Shown: positions 45,126 through 55,090, counted from the first letter of the stretch. The stretch: DNA of 64,000 nucleotides from Rhizobiaceae bacterium (GCA_019635715.1 JAHBYY010000002.1:1-64000); one strand, 5' to 3'. Notes: generated from the sequence alone by a model not told the origin. Numbers and translations are program-made.

Positions 45126-45974
45126 ATGATGAGATACGCTGTCAGGATCAGGGATCGGGCGAACGGTGCCGTCGCGACCGCCGCTCTCCTGTCCGCCCTC
45201 GCCCTCGCCGGCTGCCAGACCGGCCCGACCGGCGAGCTGACCAGCGTCGACCTCGCCCAGGGCTCCAGCCAGAACATCGCGTCGCTGAGCGCGGTCGTCG
45301 ACCGCAACCCGGGCGATGCCGAGGCCTACAATGTCCGCGGCTCCGCCTACGGCAAGGGCGGCCGCTACAGCGAGGCGCGCGCCGACTTCGACAAGGCGAT
45401 CGCACTGCGCCCGAACTTCTACCAGGCCTATGCGAATCGCGCCCTGATCAACCGCTTCCTCGGCGACCAGGCGGCGGCGCTGTCGGACTACAACCGCTCG
45501 ATCCAGATCAATTCCAACTACGATGCCGCCTATATCGGCCGCGGCAATCTCTACCGGAAGGCCGGCCGCGTCCGCGAAGCCTTCAACGACTTCGAAAAGG
45601 CGATCCAGCTCGATACGACCGATGCGCGCGCCTACCACAATCGCGGCCTGATCTATCAGAGCCAGGGGCAGCACGCTTTCGCCATCGAGGATTTCTCGAC
45701 CGCCATCTCGCTGGCGCCCGATTCGCCCGAGCCTTACAATGGCCGCGGTCTTTCCTATGCGGCGATGAACGACAACGACAACGCCTTCGCGGATTTCAAC
45801 ACCTCGATCAAGCTCGACGGCCGCATCGCCGAGAGCTGGGCCAACCAGGCGGCGATCTACGAACGGCGCGGCGAAAGGGCGAAGGCGGCAAAGTCCTATG
45901 CCGAGGCCGTCCGCCTCGACCCCAACTACACGCCGGCCCGCGAGGGTCTGGCCCGCGTCAAGGGCGGCGCCTGA
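45126..45974 (+). CDS. TPR-repeat lipoprotein (NlpI-like)
   Basis: This 282-residue protein has a lipoprotein signal ending at LALAGC (Cys-30). About six tetratricopeptide repeats follow from residue 60 onward, recognisable by repeats of YNVRGSAYGKGGRYSEARADFDKAIALRPN pattern. TPR lipoproteins act as scaffolds at the envelope, for example in cell-wall enzyme control by NlpI. Partners are not indicated by neighbours. It is common in Rhizobiales near rpsU. Confidence 0.9.
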   Translation: MMRYAVRIRDRANGAVATAALLSALALAGCQTGPTGELTSVDLAQGSSQNIASLSAVVDRNPGDAEAYNVRGSAYGKGGRYSEARADFDKAIALRPNFYQAYANRALINRFLGDQAAALSDYNRSIQINSNYDAAYIGRGNLYRKAGRVREAFNDFEKAIQLDTTDARAYHNRGLIYQSQGQHAFAIEDFSTAISLAPDSPEPYNGRGLSYAAMNDNDNAFADFNTSIKLDGRIAESWANQAAIYERRGERAKAAKSYAEAVRLDPNYTPAREGLARVKGGA

Positions 45975-46128
45975 TCGCAGCCCGCCTGTGAGTCGGCCGG
46001 CCGACGCCACAATTCCGCCGACTCCGCATCGCCTCAGATCACGACGGCGCTACCGACCGGCCCGCGACGGAACCTTTCGCTGTCGGGACCGGTTATCGAG
46101 CGTCAGGCTATTTGAGGAGCTTATCGAC

Positions 46129-46614
46129 ATGAGAAACAATCTGATCGCCGCGGCTGCGGCCGTCGCGGTTATGACGGCGTCCGCACCGGCCGCCCACGCC
46201 TTCGGCAACACGGAGATCGGCATCCTGGTCTGCCAGGTCGAATCAGGCAGCGGCTTCGTCTTCGGATCGACCAAGACCGTCGACTGCACCTTCACCCCGT
46301 CGAACGGCTCGGCGCCGGAGCGCTATTCCGGCGCGATCAGCCGCTGGGGCGTCGACCTCGGCTTCACCAGCAACGGCCTGCTCAAATGGGGCGTGCTGGC
46401 GACCGGCTTCGACGCCTATGGGCCGGGGTCGCTGTCCGGCCGATATGCCGGCATCGGCGCCGAAGTGACCGCGGCGCTCGGCGTCGGCACCAACGTGCTG
46501 GGCAAGAAGTCGACACGCGATTTCGTACTCCAGCCGATCAGCGTCCAGGGCCAGACCGGCCTCAACGTCGCGGTCGGCATCGCCGAGTTCGAGCTGCATT
46601 CCGCGCTCAAGTAG
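46129..46614 (+). CDS. DUF992 exported protein
   Basis: This 161-residue protein has a Sec signal peptide cleaved after AHA (residue 23). The DUF992 fold follows (IGILVCQVESGSGFVFGSTKTVDCTF, then YSGAISRWGVDLGFTSNGLLKWGVLA). The two cysteines at either end of the first motif may form a disulfide. The family is periplasmic, widespread in Rhizobiales and of unknown function. Start at ATG 46129, after GAGGAG. The predicted protein is glycine-rich and beta-stranded. Confidence 0.9.
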   Translation: MRNNLIAAAAAVAVMTASAPAAHAFGNTEIGILVCQVESGSGFVFGSTKTVDCTFTPSNGSAPERYSGAISRWGVDLGFTSNGLLKWGVLATGFDAYGPGSLSGRYAGIGAEVTAALGVGTNVLGKKSTRDFVLQPISVQGQTGLNVAVGIAEFELHSALK

Positions 46615-46686
46615 CGGGCAGCACACGGTGGCCTTGCCCGCGCCTGACGATGGCTCTTGATCTCGACCGGACTTGAGGTCCTATCC

Positions 46687-46714
46687 CTCCCGCCAGCGTG
46701 ACAACTGGCGGGAG
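46687..46714 (+). promoter_or_regulatory. Hairpin sequestering the MFS gene ribosome site
   Basis: CTCCCGCCAG (46687-46696) pairs perfectly with CTGGCGGGAG (46705-46714) across an 8-base loop CGTGACAA. The 3' arm contains GGGAG, which is placed six bases from the MFS ATG at 46721. The hairpin would hide the ribosome site. It could instead be read as a terminator of the upstream DUF992 gene (followed by ATTTTC), though the T-run is short. Confidence 0.65.
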
Positions 46715-46720
46715 ATTTTC

Positions 46721-48175
46721 ATGAAGGACGAGGCAGCGGAACGCATCGACTGGTCCGCCCTCTGGGCGAGCGGCGACCTCGCACGCTTCTGCTTCGTCAG
46801 CCTCGGCATCCTGCTTCACGCCACCAACGAGACGATGGTCGCGACCATCATGCCGGCCATGGTCGGCGACCTGTCCGGCGTCGAGCTGGTCGGCTGGTCG
46901 CTCGCCATCTACGAGCTTGGCGCCATCGTGGCGGGAGCCGCGGCGGGTCGCCTCGTCAGCTACGTCTCGCTGCGCACCAACATGATGAGCGCGGCGCTGC
47001 TCTACGCCGCCGGTGCCGCCATCTGTGCCAGCGCTCCGACGATGCCGGCCTTCCTGGGCGGCAGGCTCGTCGAGGGTCTGGGCGGCGGCGCGCTCGTCTC
47101 GCTGGCCTTCGTGTCGGTGGAGCGCCTTTTCCCGCCGCGCATCTGGCCGCAGCTATTCGGCATCATGTCCGCCGTCTGGGGCGTCGCGGCGTTCAGCGGC
47201 CCGCTTCTCGGCGCCGTCCTGGCCGAGGCCCTGTCCTGGCGCTGGGCCTTCGGCGCGTTCGCCTGCGGCGGCCTGCTGATGGCCGCGGCGGTGCTTGCCG
47301 TGCTGCGCGGACCCGCGGCGACACGGCGCCGATCCGAGATCGTGCCGCCGCCCTTCCCCTTCACCGTGCTGTCCTGCCTGGCGGCGAGCGTCGTCCTCAT
47401 CGCCTATGCCGGCGTGACGATCTCGCCCTGGCGGTCGACCCTGCTGCTGGCGCTCGGCATCGGCGGCCTGGCGGCCTTCTTCCTGCTGGACGGCCTGCGG
47501 CCGGCCTCGCGCCTGTTCCCGTCGCGCCTGTTCGACTGGCGTTCGCCGGTCGGCAGCGGCATGACGATGATCGCCGCCCTGTCGGTGGCGACCTGTTCAT
47601 TCGGCGTCTACGGCCCGCTGCTGCTGACCAGCCTGCACGGCATCCCGCTGCTGACCACCGGCTACATCATCGCCGCCGAATCGATTTCCTGGTCGATCCT
47701 GTCGATCCTGGTGGCCTCGGCCCCGCCGGCGCGCGAGAAGCCGATCGTGCTGCTCGGCGTCATGATGATCGCGTCCGGAGTGGCCGGCTTCGCCTGGACG
47801 ATCCCGGCGGGCAACCTGCCGCTGATCCTCGCCTGCGCCCTGCTGCAGGGCGGCGGCTTCGGCATCGCCTGGCCCTTCGTCACCCGCATCATCGTCGCTG
47901 CCGCGCGGCCGGAGGAAAGCACCATCGCTTCCTCGGCGGTGCCGACCATGCAGCGCATCGGCTATGCCGTCGGGGCTGCCGTCAGCGGCATCATCGCCAA
48001 TGCCGGGGGCTTTTCCCAGGGCCTCAGCCGCGAGACCGCCGCCACGGTCGCCGCCTGGCTGTTCGCCAGCTTCATTCCGTTGGCGATGCTGGGCGTCGTC
48101 GCAGCCTGGTTTCTCATGCGCCCCCCGCGACGCGACGCCGTGAACGACACGGCGGAGGTCAATCCAGGGTCTTGA
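46721..48175 (+). CDS. MFS transporter
   Basis: This 484-residue permease has about fourteen hydrophobic segments, with the first membrane segment at ARFCFVSLGILLHATNETMVATIMPAMVG. The repeat GPLLGAVLAEALSWRWAFGAFAC matches motif C of drug:H+ antiporters. It is probably an efflux pump of the DHA2-like or related subfamily; substrate unknown. The ribosome site is inside a perfect hairpin. Its 3' end overlaps the convergent GNAT gene by 17 bases. Confidence 0.85.
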   Translation: MKDEAAERIDWSALWASGDLARFCFVSLGILLHATNETMVATIMPAMVGDLSGVELVGWSLAIYELGAIVAGAAAGRLVSYVSLRTNMMSAALLYAAGAAICASAPTMPAFLGGRLVEGLGGGALVSLAFVSVERLFPPRIWPQLFGIMSAVWGVAAFSGPLLGAVLAEALSWRWAFGAFACGGLLMAAAVLAVLRGPAATRRRSEIVPPPFPFTVLSCLAASVVLIAYAGVTISPWRSTLLLALGIGGLAAFFLLDGLRPASRLFPSRLFDWRSPVGSGMTMIAALSVATCSFGVYGPLLLTSLHGIPLLTTGYIIAAESISWSILSILVASAPPAREKPIVLLGVMMIASGVAGFAWTIPAGNLPLILACALLQGGGFGIAWPFVTRIIVAAARPEESTIASSAVPTMQRIGYAVGAAVSGIIANAGGFSQGLSRETAATVAAWLFASFIPLAMLGVVAAWFLMRPPRRDAVNDTAEVNPGS

Positions 48176-48629
48176 TCATCACCCGGGCATGGGGCCGGTA
48201 CCCGGCATTCAGATAGAGGTCGGCGGCCGGATTGCCTTCGAGGACGGTGAGCTTGAGCCGCGACAGGCCCGCCGCCCGCGTCAGACGTTCGGCCTCGGCG
48301 AGCAGCGACCTGCCGATACCCTTGCCGCGATGCGTCGAAGACACGACGATGTCCTGGACGAGACCGTGCTTGCGGACGGTCTGCTCGATATAGCCCTCGT
48401 CCTCGCGGACCGTCCAGACCATCAGCCCGGCCACGCATCCGTCCCATTCGGCGACGATCGCCTCGACGCCGGCGCCGCTTCCGGCGACCATGTCGTCGAC
48501 ACAGAACTCGGCGCCGCCGGCATCGGTCCGCAGGTCGGCGCAGATCGTGTGTTCGTGGCGATTGAGCTCAAGAAAAAGGCCGATCGCAGCGTCGCGGTCG
48601 GCCCCTTCATAATGTCGGATGCGCAGCAT
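48159..48629 (-). CDS. GNAT family N-acetyltransferase
   Basis: This 156-residue single GNAT domain has acetyl-CoA motif A in QDIVVSSTHRGKGIGRSLLAEAERL (about residues 90-115) and motif B NAGYRPHARVM near the C-terminus. The substrate is unknown. It is encoded convergently with the MFS gene. Confidence 0.88.
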   Translation of the reverse strand: MLRIRHYEGADRDAAIGLFLELNRHEHTICADLRTDAGGAEFCVDDMVAGSGAGVEAIVAEWDGCVAGLMVWTVREDEGYIEQTVRKHGLVQDIVVSSTHRGKGIGRSLLAEAERLTRAAGLSRLKLTVLEGNPAADLYLNAGYRPHARVMIKTLD

Positions 48630-48727
48630 GGCGTCGGATGCGCCGGTCAGAGCCAGATGAGGCTGGATCGAAGCATTCCGCCGGGCTGGCTCGGGTCAAA
48701 TCCTTCGGTCGTCTGCATTGGCCGTAC

Positions 48728-50128
48728 TCAGTGGTCCATCGCCTTGACGATTTCCTCGGTCATCTTCTTGGCGTCGCCGAGCAGCATCATCGTGCCGTCT
48801 TTGTAGAACAGCGTGTTGTCGATGCCGGCATAGCCGGAGCCGAGCGAGCGCTTGACGAACAGGCAGGTGCGCGCCTTGTCGACGTCGAGGATCGGCATGC
48901 CGAAGATCGGCGAGGACTTGTCGTCACGCGCCGACGGGTTGGTCACGTCGTTGGCGCCGATCACGTAGGCGACGTCGGCCTGCGCGAATTCGGAGTTGAT
49001 ATCCTCCAGTTCGAACACCTCGTCATAGGGAACGTTGGCTTCCGCCAGCAGCACGTTCATATGGCCCGGCATGCGGCCGGCCACCGGGTGGATGGCATAC
49101 TTGACCTCGACGCCGTTGGCCTTCAGCTTGTCGGCCATTTCGCGCACCGCATGCTGCGCCTGCGCCACCGCCATGCCGTAGCCCGGCACGATGATCACCT
49201 TCTGGGCGTTCATCATCAGATAGGCGGCATCGTCGGCCGCACCGGTCTTGACCGTGCGCTGGATCCCGTCATCGCCGCCGGCGGCCGCCGCCTCGCCGCC
49301 GAAGCCGCCGAGGATGACGGAGATGAACGACCGGTTCATGCCCTTGCACATGATGTAGGACAGGATCGCGCCCGACGAGCCGACCAGCGCGCCGGTGATG
49401 ATCAGCGCCAGATTGCCGAGCGTGAAGCCGAGCGCCGCCGCCGCCCAGCCCGAATAGGAGTTGAGCATCGACACCACCACCGGCATGTCGGCGCCGCCGA
49501 TCGGGATGATGAGTAGGACGCCCAGGACGAGCGACACCGCCACGATCAGCCAGAAGATCGTATAGCTCTGGGTCGTCACCAGCAGCACGATCAGCACCAC
49601 CAGCGCGGCACCCAGCACGATGTTGATCAGGTGCCGCGCCGGCAGCATGATCGGCTTGCCGGACATGCGGCCGTCGAGCTTCAGGAAGGCGATGACCGAA
49701 CCGGTGAAGGTGATGGCGCCGATGGCAACGCCGAGGCTCATCTCGACCAGCGCCTGGCCGTGGATGGCGCCGATCTCGCCGATGCCGAAGCTGGCAGGCG
49801 CGTACATGGCGGCGGCCGCGACCATCACGGCGGCCAGGCCGACGAGGCTGTGGAAGGCGGCGACAAGCTGCGGCATCGACGTCATGGCGATGCGGCGCGC
49901 CGTGACCGCGCCGATGCCGCCGCCGATCGCCAGGCCGGCGACGATCAGCACGAGGCCGCTCGCCGACGGCGTGGCCAGCGCCAGCGTCGTGACGATCGCG
50001 ATGCCCATGCCGATCATGCCGTAGGTATTGCCCTTGCGGCTGGTGGTCGGATGCGACAGGCCCCGCAGCGCCAGGATGAACAGGATGCCGGAGACGAGGT
50101 AGAGGAAGGATGCGACGTTCACGCTCAC
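48728..50128 (-). CDS. pntB: NAD(P) transhydrogenase beta subunit
   Basis: This 466-residue subunit has about nine membrane segments at the N-terminus and a C-terminal NADP-binding domain III (VIIVPGYGMAVAQAQHAVREM, VIGANDVTNPSARDD, ADVAYVIGAND). It couples hydride transfer from NADH to NADP with proton import. Start is GTG 50128, one base after the pntA2 stop. It forms an operon with pntA1 and pntA2, the split-subunit arrangement of alphaproteobacteria. Confidence 0.95.
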   Translation of the reverse strand: MSVNVASFLYLVSGILFILALRGLSHPTTSRKGNTYGMIGMGIAIVTTLALATPSASGLVLIVAGLAIGGGIGAVTARRIAMTSMPQLVAAFHSLVGLAAVMVAAAAMYAPASFGIGEIGAIHGQALVEMSLGVAIGAITFTGSVIAFLKLDGRMSGKPIMLPARHLINIVLGAALVVLIVLLVTTQSYTIFWLIVAVSLVLGVLLIIPIGGADMPVVVSMLNSYSGWAAAALGFTLGNLALIITGALVGSSGAILSYIMCKGMNRSFISVILGGFGGEAAAAGGDDGIQRTVKTGAADDAAYLMMNAQKVIIVPGYGMAVAQAQHAVREMADKLKANGVEVKYAIHPVAGRMPGHMNVLLAEANVPYDEVFELEDINSEFAQADVAYVIGANDVTNPSARDDKSSPIFGMPILDVDKARTCLFVKRSLGSGYAGIDNTLFYKDGTMMLLGDAKKMTEEIVKAMDH

Positions 50129-50129
50129 A

Positions 50130-50552
50130 TCACTTCTCCTTCTTCTTGTACATGGCCAGCATGCGCTGCGTGACCAGGAAGCCACCGAAAATGTTGACGG
50201 AGGCCAGCACCAGCGCCACGAAACCGAAACCGGTGGCGAAACCGGCGGCCGAGACGCCGACCGCCAGCAGCGCACCGACCACGATCACCGAGGAGATCGC
50301 GTTGGTGACGGCCATCAGCGGCGTGTGCAGCGCCGGCGTCACCGACCAGACGACGTAGTAGCCGACGAAGATCGCCAGCACGAAGATCGCCAGACGGAAC
50401 ACGAAGGGATCGATGGCGCCGCCCGACAAGGCATGCGCCGCCCCGCCGGCCGCATCCGCCGCGCCCGGTCCGATATTCTCGGCCGCGGCGCGCACCGCGG
50501 CCACGGCGTTCTCGAGCTGGTCGAGCGTCTGATCAAGGGTGCTCTTGTCCAT
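50130..50552 (-). CDS. pntA2: NAD(P) transhydrogenase alpha subunit 2 (membrane part)
   Basis: This 140-residue protein has three hydrophobic segments at the C-terminus ([44 protein letters not shown]). The N-terminal region is a helical, Ala-rich linker. It is the PntAB subunit, separated from PntAA in this lineage. ATG 50552 overlaps the pntA1 stop (TGATG). Confidence 0.93.
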   Translation of the reverse strand: MDKSTLDQTLDQLENAVAAVRAAAENIGPGAADAAGGAAHALSGGAIDPFVFRLAIFVLAIFVGYYVVWSVTPALHTPLMAVTNAISSVIVVGALLAVGVSAAGFATGFGFVALVLASVNIFGGFLVTQRMLAMYKKKEK

Positions 50553-51820
50553 CACGCCTCTCCCTTGGCGGCGGGCTTGGCAGCCTTTGCCCGGCTGGAT
50601 TTCTTCGCCGGCTCGGCTTCGCCGCCGGCCACCAGAGTCGTTGCCGGCACGGCCGCCGGTTCGACCACCGGCTCCTGCAGCTTTTCGGCGGCGGCCGCGA
50701 AATTCGGATGCACGACCTTGCCGCCGTCCGTCAGCATCGTCGCCTTGACGAGTTCGTCGTCGCGCTTGATCGCCAGTTGCTTCGATGCCTTGTCGACCAT
50801 CGTTTCGAGGAAGGCGAACAGGTTCCTGGCGTAGAGCAGCGAGGCGGATGCGGCGACGCGGCCCGGCACGTTGAGATGGCCGACGATCTTGACCCCGTTG
50901 GCGGTCGTGGCGACTTCACCGGGCACAGCGCCCTCGACGTTGCCGCCGCGTTCGACCGCCAGATCGACCAGCACCGAGCCGGCCTTCATCGAGGCGACCA
51001 TCGCCGCCGAGACCAGCTTCGGCGCCGGCCGGCCGGGGATCAGCGCCGTGGTGATGACGATGTCCTGCTTGGCGATGTGCTCGGCGGTCAGCGCGGCCTG
51101 TTTTGCCTGATAGTCCTTCGACATCTCCTTGGCGTAGCCGCCTGCCGTCTCGGCCGCCTTGAACTCCTCGTCCTCCACGGCGAGGAATTTCGCGCCGAGC
51201 GAGGCGACCTGTTCCTTGACCGCGGGGCGCACGTCGGTGGCGGTGACGACCGCGCCGAGGCGCCGCGCCGTGGCGATGGCCTGCAGGCCGGCGACGCCGA
51301 CGCCCATGATGAACACCTTGGCGGCGGGCACGGTGCCGGCCGCCGTCATCATCATCGGCAGCGCGCGGTCGTATTCGGCGGCGCCGTCGATGACGGCCTG
51401 GTAGCCCGCGAGGTTGGCCTGCGAGGACAGCACGTCCATGACCTGGGCGCGGGTGATGCGCGGCATCAGTTCCATGGCGAAGGCAGTCACCCCGGCCCGC
51501 GCCATGCCGGCGATCGCGTCGTCATTGCCGTAGGGATCCATGATGGCGAGCACCGCGGCACCCGGCTTGTAGCCCTTGAGTTCCGAAGGGCCCGGCCGGC
51601 GCACCTTGAGAACGACGTCGGCCTTGCCGGCGTCCGACAGCTTGCCGATCGTCGCGCCGGCGGCGGCGAAATCCGCATCGACGATGCGCGATGCCTTACC
51701 GGCATCGGCCTCGACGACGACCTCGAAGCCGAGCGCGATCAGCCGCTTGACCGTATCGGGCGAGGCTGCGACGCGGGTTTCGCCGCCCTCGCGCTCGCGC
51801 GGAATGAACACCGTCTGCAT
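50552..51820 (-). CDS. pntA1: NAD(P) transhydrogenase alpha subunit 1 (NAD-binding)
   Basis: This 422-residue protein has transhydrogenase domain I, which binds NAD and resembles alanine dehydrogenase: [21 protein letters not shown] at the N-terminus, [23 protein letters not shown]-type sequence and the Rossmann motif [22 protein letters not shown] near 175. The last 45 residues form an Ala/Lys-rich tail ([18 protein letters not shown]), lacking the membrane part that pntA2 supplies. It begins the operon downstream of an oxidase subunit IV gene. Confidence 0.95.
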   Translation of the reverse strand: MQTVFIPREREGGETRVAASPDTVKRLIALGFEVVVEADAGKASRIVDADFAAAGATIGKLSDAGKADVVLKVRRPGPSELKGYKPGAAVLAIMDPYGNDDAIAGMARAGVTAFAMELMPRITRAQVMDVLSSQANLAGYQAVIDGAAEYDRALPMMMTAAGTVPAAKVFIMGVGVAGLQAIATARRLGAVVTATDVRPAVKEQVASLGAKFLAVEDEEFKAAETAGGYAKEMSKDYQAKQAALTAEHIAKQDIVITTALIPGRPAPKLVSAAMVASMKAGSVLVDLAVERGGNVEGAVPGEVATTANGVKIVGHLNVPGRVAASASLLYARNLFAFLETMVDKASKQLAIKRDDELVKATMLTDGGKVVHPNFAAAAEKLQEPVVEPAAVPATTLVAGGEAEPAKKSSRAKAAKPAAKGEA

Positions 51821-51905
51821 CACCGACCTCTTCCCTTCGGGCTATGCGTCCAATGCCCGCGGCCCGAAGGCCGCGGCTCTACCGTCGTCAAGGCGGCAGG
51901 CGTCG

Positions 51906-52136
51906 TCAGCGCAGCAGGAAGCCGCCGACTGCGCAGACCAGGATGAAAAGGATGAGGGCCGAGAAGAAGCCGGCGCTGCTCACGAAGAAGCCGAACGCCA
52001 TGGCGATCAGCAGGGCGACGCAGACCAGCGAGCCGTACTTCGCCAGTGAGACGAACATCGAGTAGGTGCGCTCATGTTCGGGATAGTCCATGCCGGCGCC
52101 CATTTCGAGCGGTCCGGCGGGGCTGTGGTCGGCCAT
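51906..52136 (-). CDS. aa3-type cytochrome oxidase subunit IV
   Basis: This 76-residue protein matches the small alphaproteobacterial subunit IV (PF07835). It has a hydrophilic N-terminus with MDYPEHERTY and two hydrophobic helices (YGSLVCVALLIAMAFGFFVSSAGFF, then LILFILVCAVGGFLL). It sits directly upstream of pntA1 on the same strand, an arrangement repeated in Rhizobiales. Its role in the oxidase is dispensable or structural. Confidence 0.9.
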   Translation of the reverse strand: MADHSPAGPLEMGAGMDYPEHERTYSMFVSLAKYGSLVCVALLIAMAFGFFVSSAGFFSALILFILVCAVGGFLLR

Positions 52137-52312
52137 GGGATGTCCCTCCGAAAGGTCGTTTCCGGCACATACAGAAATCGTTCGGGCAGGGCAATGGCAG
52201 GATCGTCGCGGATGGTCGGTTTGCCGGCGTGATTTTGTCCGGAATGATAATCCGGTTGCCGTTCAACGGGCTCGTGCAGCCGCCGCCGGCCCGCGCCCGC
52301 CGGCGCCGATCC

Positions 52313-52462
52313 TCACATCGCCATCTGCGGAAACAAGCCGATCAGCCCGATGATGATCAGGTAGATCGCCACGATATAGTTCAGCAGGCGCGGCATGATG
52401 AGGATCAGCACGCCGGCGATCAGCGACACCAGCGGCGTCAGCGCGATGTTTGCGATGGTCAT
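52313..52462 (-). CDS. DUF3096 small membrane protein
   Basis: This 49-residue protein is almost entirely hydrophobic, with two membrane helices: TIANIALTPLVSLIAGVLILIMPRLLNYIVAIYLIIIGLIGLF-type composition. DUF3096 proteins are common in Rhizobiales and of unknown function. AAGGAGTT precedes the ATG at 52462. Confidence 0.85.
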   Translation of the reverse strand: MTIANIALTPLVSLIAGVLILIMPRLLNYIVAIYLIIIGLIGLFPQMAM

Positions 52463-52580
52463 AGGGAACTCCTTTCGGGGAACGTCGGGGCGCGGCACGG
52501 CAGCCCCGCCGGCCGGGAAACGAGCATCCCGGCGAAAGGTTCACGCCCGTCCCGCGCCGCCGGCCGGGACCGGCGGGCCC

Positions 52581-53357
52581 TCAGGCCGCGTCGCGGAAGT
52601 ATTTCGCCGTCGGCAGGATGGTCAGCGGAGCCAGTTCGCCGGCGTCCGGCTGGGCGAACAGCAGGCGCTGCTCCATCGGCGTCGACTTGAAGAACGGAAA
52701 GCGCGTGAAGGTCCGTTCGCGGATCTGCGCGATCGTCGCCCGATAGAGCACGACGGGGTAGTTGAGCCCGGGATAGGAGCGCGATTCGCCGATCTGCTCG
52801 GAGGAGTAGATGCGCTTGTAGAAGCCGGCATGTTCCTTTCGGATCACCGACAGGCAATAGGGAGCCTCGAAGTGGAAGCAGGCCATGCCGGCCAGGCGAA
52901 GCGTCAGGTACGGTATCTGCGGATAGATGCGCGACCATTCCGGATCGGCGGCGAAGCGGCTCGGATCGATGAAGCTGTCGCCTGCCGCCATCAGCGGATG
53001 CAGGATGTCGCCATAGACCATCGTCGAGGGAGAAAGCGGGTGCCGCCGGCTGGCATGATGCAGCCGCAGCGTGCTCACCAGATCGCCGTCGATGTAGACG
53101 CCGAGCTTGTAGCAGTTGGGCGTTTCGTCGAGCGAGTCGTGGATGGTCTGGCTGGGATTGTCGCCCACCATGTCGGAGAGGCGGTAGGATTTGTAGCGCA
53201 GGCGGTAGATGTCCTCGAGGTCCTCACCCTTGTCGCAGCGTCGGTATTCCGTCCGCTCCAGCAGTTCGGAGACCTTCCGCGCGAATTCCGATGCGTCCGG
53301 CCCGGCATTCGCCCGCGCCCGGGCGGCATCGCCCGATGCCGCACTGATGTCCGTCAT
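52581..53357 (-). CDS. N-acyl amino acid synthase-like protein (FeeM-type GNAT)
   Basis: This 258-residue protein has the core RCDKGEDLEDIYRLRYKSYRLSDM, GDLVSTLRLHH and FEAPYCLSVIRKEHAGFYKRI. It resembles FeeM-type synthases (GNAT-fold, linked to acyl carrier protein), which join long-chain acyl groups to amino acids to make signals or ornithine-lipid-like molecules. This is a family-level assignment from memory; the donor and acceptor are unknown. It lies 380 bases downstream of glmM on the same strand, with a CtrA site in its upstream region. Confidence 0.7.
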   Translation of the reverse strand: MTDISAASGDAARARANAGPDASEFARKVSELLERTEYRRCDKGEDLEDIYRLRYKSYRLSDMVGDNPSQTIHDSLDETPNCYKLGVYIDGDLVSTLRLHHASRRHPLSPSTMVYGDILHPLMAAGDSFIDPSRFAADPEWSRIYPQIPYLTLRLAGMACFHFEAPYCLSVIRKEHAGFYKRIYSSEQIGESRSYPGLNYPVVLYRATIAQIRERTFTRFPFFKSTPMEQRLLFAQPDAGELAPLTILPTAKYFRDAA

Positions 53358-53456
53358 GGTCCACAATCCCCGCAAGTCCGCCCACGAACAGGGTAGCCGA
53401 AGCCGTTTGCCTGTAAACCGGAAAACTCGAACGGTCGGCTTTACCAAAGGTTAACC

Positions 53457-53472
53457 TTAATGCCCGGTTAAC
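53457..53472. promoter_or_regulatory. CtrA-type binding site upstream of the acyltransferase gene
   Basis: TTAA (53457-53460), seven bases, then TTAAC (53468-53472) is an exact TTAA-N7-TTAAC match to the alphaproteobacterial CtrA consensus. A palindromic GGTTAACC (53449-53456) abuts it and a further GTTAAC follows at 53493. It is about 100 bases upstream of the ATG at 53357. The rest of the 53358-53737 gap contains nothing else I can assign. Confidence 0.55.
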
Positions 53473-53737
53473 GAAGGCGTTGCCGGGAGGCAAGGCGTTA
53501 ACGGTTCGCCTCCGCCTCGGGCCGGTCGTCGCCAAATGGCAGGAAATGGGGTTCATTCTGCCGGAATCGGCGCGTCCGGTCATCGCGCCGTGACAGCGGC
53601 CGCGGTGCCCCGCCGGCTGCCGTCGCGCAAAGCTGGCGACCGCGCCGGCAATGTCGGCGGACGCCCTGACGAAATCGTTACCGGAGCGGCCGCGCCATGG
53701 CCGGCCCGCCCCGCTCCGGGCGGCGCGTCGGCTTCGC

Positions 53738-55090
53738 TCAGGCCGCCGTCGGCAGGTGGGAGATCACGCCGACAAGCTCGTCGACGACATTCTCGACGAG
53801 GCGTCGGTCGTCGCCCTCGGCCATGACGCGGATCAGCGGCTCGGTCCCGGACGGGCGGATGACCAGCCGCCCGGACGAGCCGAGTCGGCTCATCGCCTCC
53901 TCGATCGCCGCCTTGACCTCGGCATGCTCCAGCGGCTTGCCGCCCGAGAAACGCACGTTCTTGAGGAGTTGCGGCACGGCTTCGAACTTGCTGCAGACCT
54001 CGCTGACCGGCCGGTCCAGCCGCTTGACGCAGGCCAGAACCTGCAGCGCCGAGACGAGCCCGTCGCCGGTGGTCGAGAAATCCGAGAGCACGATGTGGCC
54101 CGACTGCTCGCCGCCGACATTGATGCCGCTGGAGCGCATCTGCTCGACCACGTAGCGGTCGCCGACCTGCGTGCGGTGAAGCTGTAGGCCAAGACCGCCG
54201 ATGAAGCGCTCCAACCCGAGATTGGACATGATGGTGGTGACCACGCCGCCGCCGGCCAGCCGGCCGTCGCGCTGCCACATCTCGGCGATCAGGGCGATGA
54301 GCTGGTCGCCGTCGACGACCGTGCCGTTCTCGTCCACGATGATGAGCCGGTCGGCGTCGCCGTCGAGCGCTATGCCGATGTCGGCCCGAACCTCGTGGAC
54401 CTTCTTCGCCAGCGCCTCCGGATGGGTCGAGCCGCAGTCGAGGTTGATGTTGAAGCCGTTCGGCTCGGTGTTGATCGCCACGACGTCGGCGCCGAGTTCC
54501 CAGAGCGCGGCGGGCGCGACCTTGTAGCCCGCCCCGTTGGCGCAGTCGATCACGACACGCAGCCCGGAGAGCGACATGGAACGCGGCATGGTCCGCTTGG
54601 CGAACTCGATATAGCGATCGTGGACGCCGTCGACGCGTTTGGCGCGGCCGAGCGCATCGGTGTCGGCAAGCTTGATGTCGACCTCCTGGTCGAGCATCGC
54701 CTCGATGCGGGCCTCGATCTCGTCCGACAGCTTGTAGCCGTCCGGGCCGAACAGCTTGATGCCGTTGTCGTGGTAGGGATTGTGCGAAGCGGAGATCATC
54801 ACGCCGATGTCGGCGCGCAGCGAGCTGACCAGCATGGCGACGGCCGGGGTCGGGATCGGTCCGAGCAGGAACACGTCCATTCCCGCCGCGCAGAATCCCG
54901 CGACCATGGCGTTCTCGATCATATAGCCCGAGAGCCGCGTATCCTTGCCGAGCACCACCCGATGGCGATGCTTGCCGCGCTGGAACGACAGGCCGGCGGC
55001 CATGCCGACCCGCATCGCGATTTCGGGCGTCATCGGGAACTTGTTGGCGCGACCGCGAATGCCGTCGGTGCCGAAATAGCGTCTGCCCAT
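53738..55090 (-). CDS. glmM: Phosphoglucosamine mutase
   Basis: This 450-residue enzyme converts glucosamine 6-phosphate to glucosamine 1-phosphate for peptidoglycan and LPS. The active-site serine is Ser-102 in [17 protein letters not shown]. The metal loop is [12 protein letters not shown], and the phosphate-binding loop is [16 protein letters not shown]. Start at ATG 55090 ([13 protein letters not shown]). In Rhizobiales it usually follows ftsH directly; here 55327-56974 separates them. Confidence 0.97.
   Translation of the reverse strand: MGRRYFGTDGIRGRANKFPMTPEIAMRVGMAAGLSFQRGKHRHRVVLGKDTRLSGYMIENAMVAGFCAAGMDVFLLGPIPTPAVAMLVSSLRADIGVMISASHNPYHDNGIKLFGPDGYKLSDEIEARIEAMLDQEVDIKLADTDALGRAKRVDGVHDRYIEFAKRTMPRSMSLSGLRVVIDCANGAGYKVAPAALWELGADVVAINTEPNGFNINLDCGSTHPEALAKKVHEVRADIGIALDGDADRLIIVDENGTVVDGDQLIALIAEMWQRDGRLAGGGVVTTIMSNLGLERFIGGLGLQLHRTQVGDRYVVEQMRSSGINVGGEQSGHIVLSDFSTTGDGLVSALQVLACVKRLDRPVSEVCSKFEAVPQLLKNVRFSGGKPLEHAEVKAAIEEAMSRLGSSGRLVIRPSGTEPLIRVMAEGDDRRLVENVVDELVGVISHLPTAA

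Noticed and set aside
53358-53737. Hidden small gene between the acyltransferase gene and glmM
   Set aside because: Open frames there are antisense-like and lack ribosome sites; only the CtrA site and TTAAC motifs are supported.
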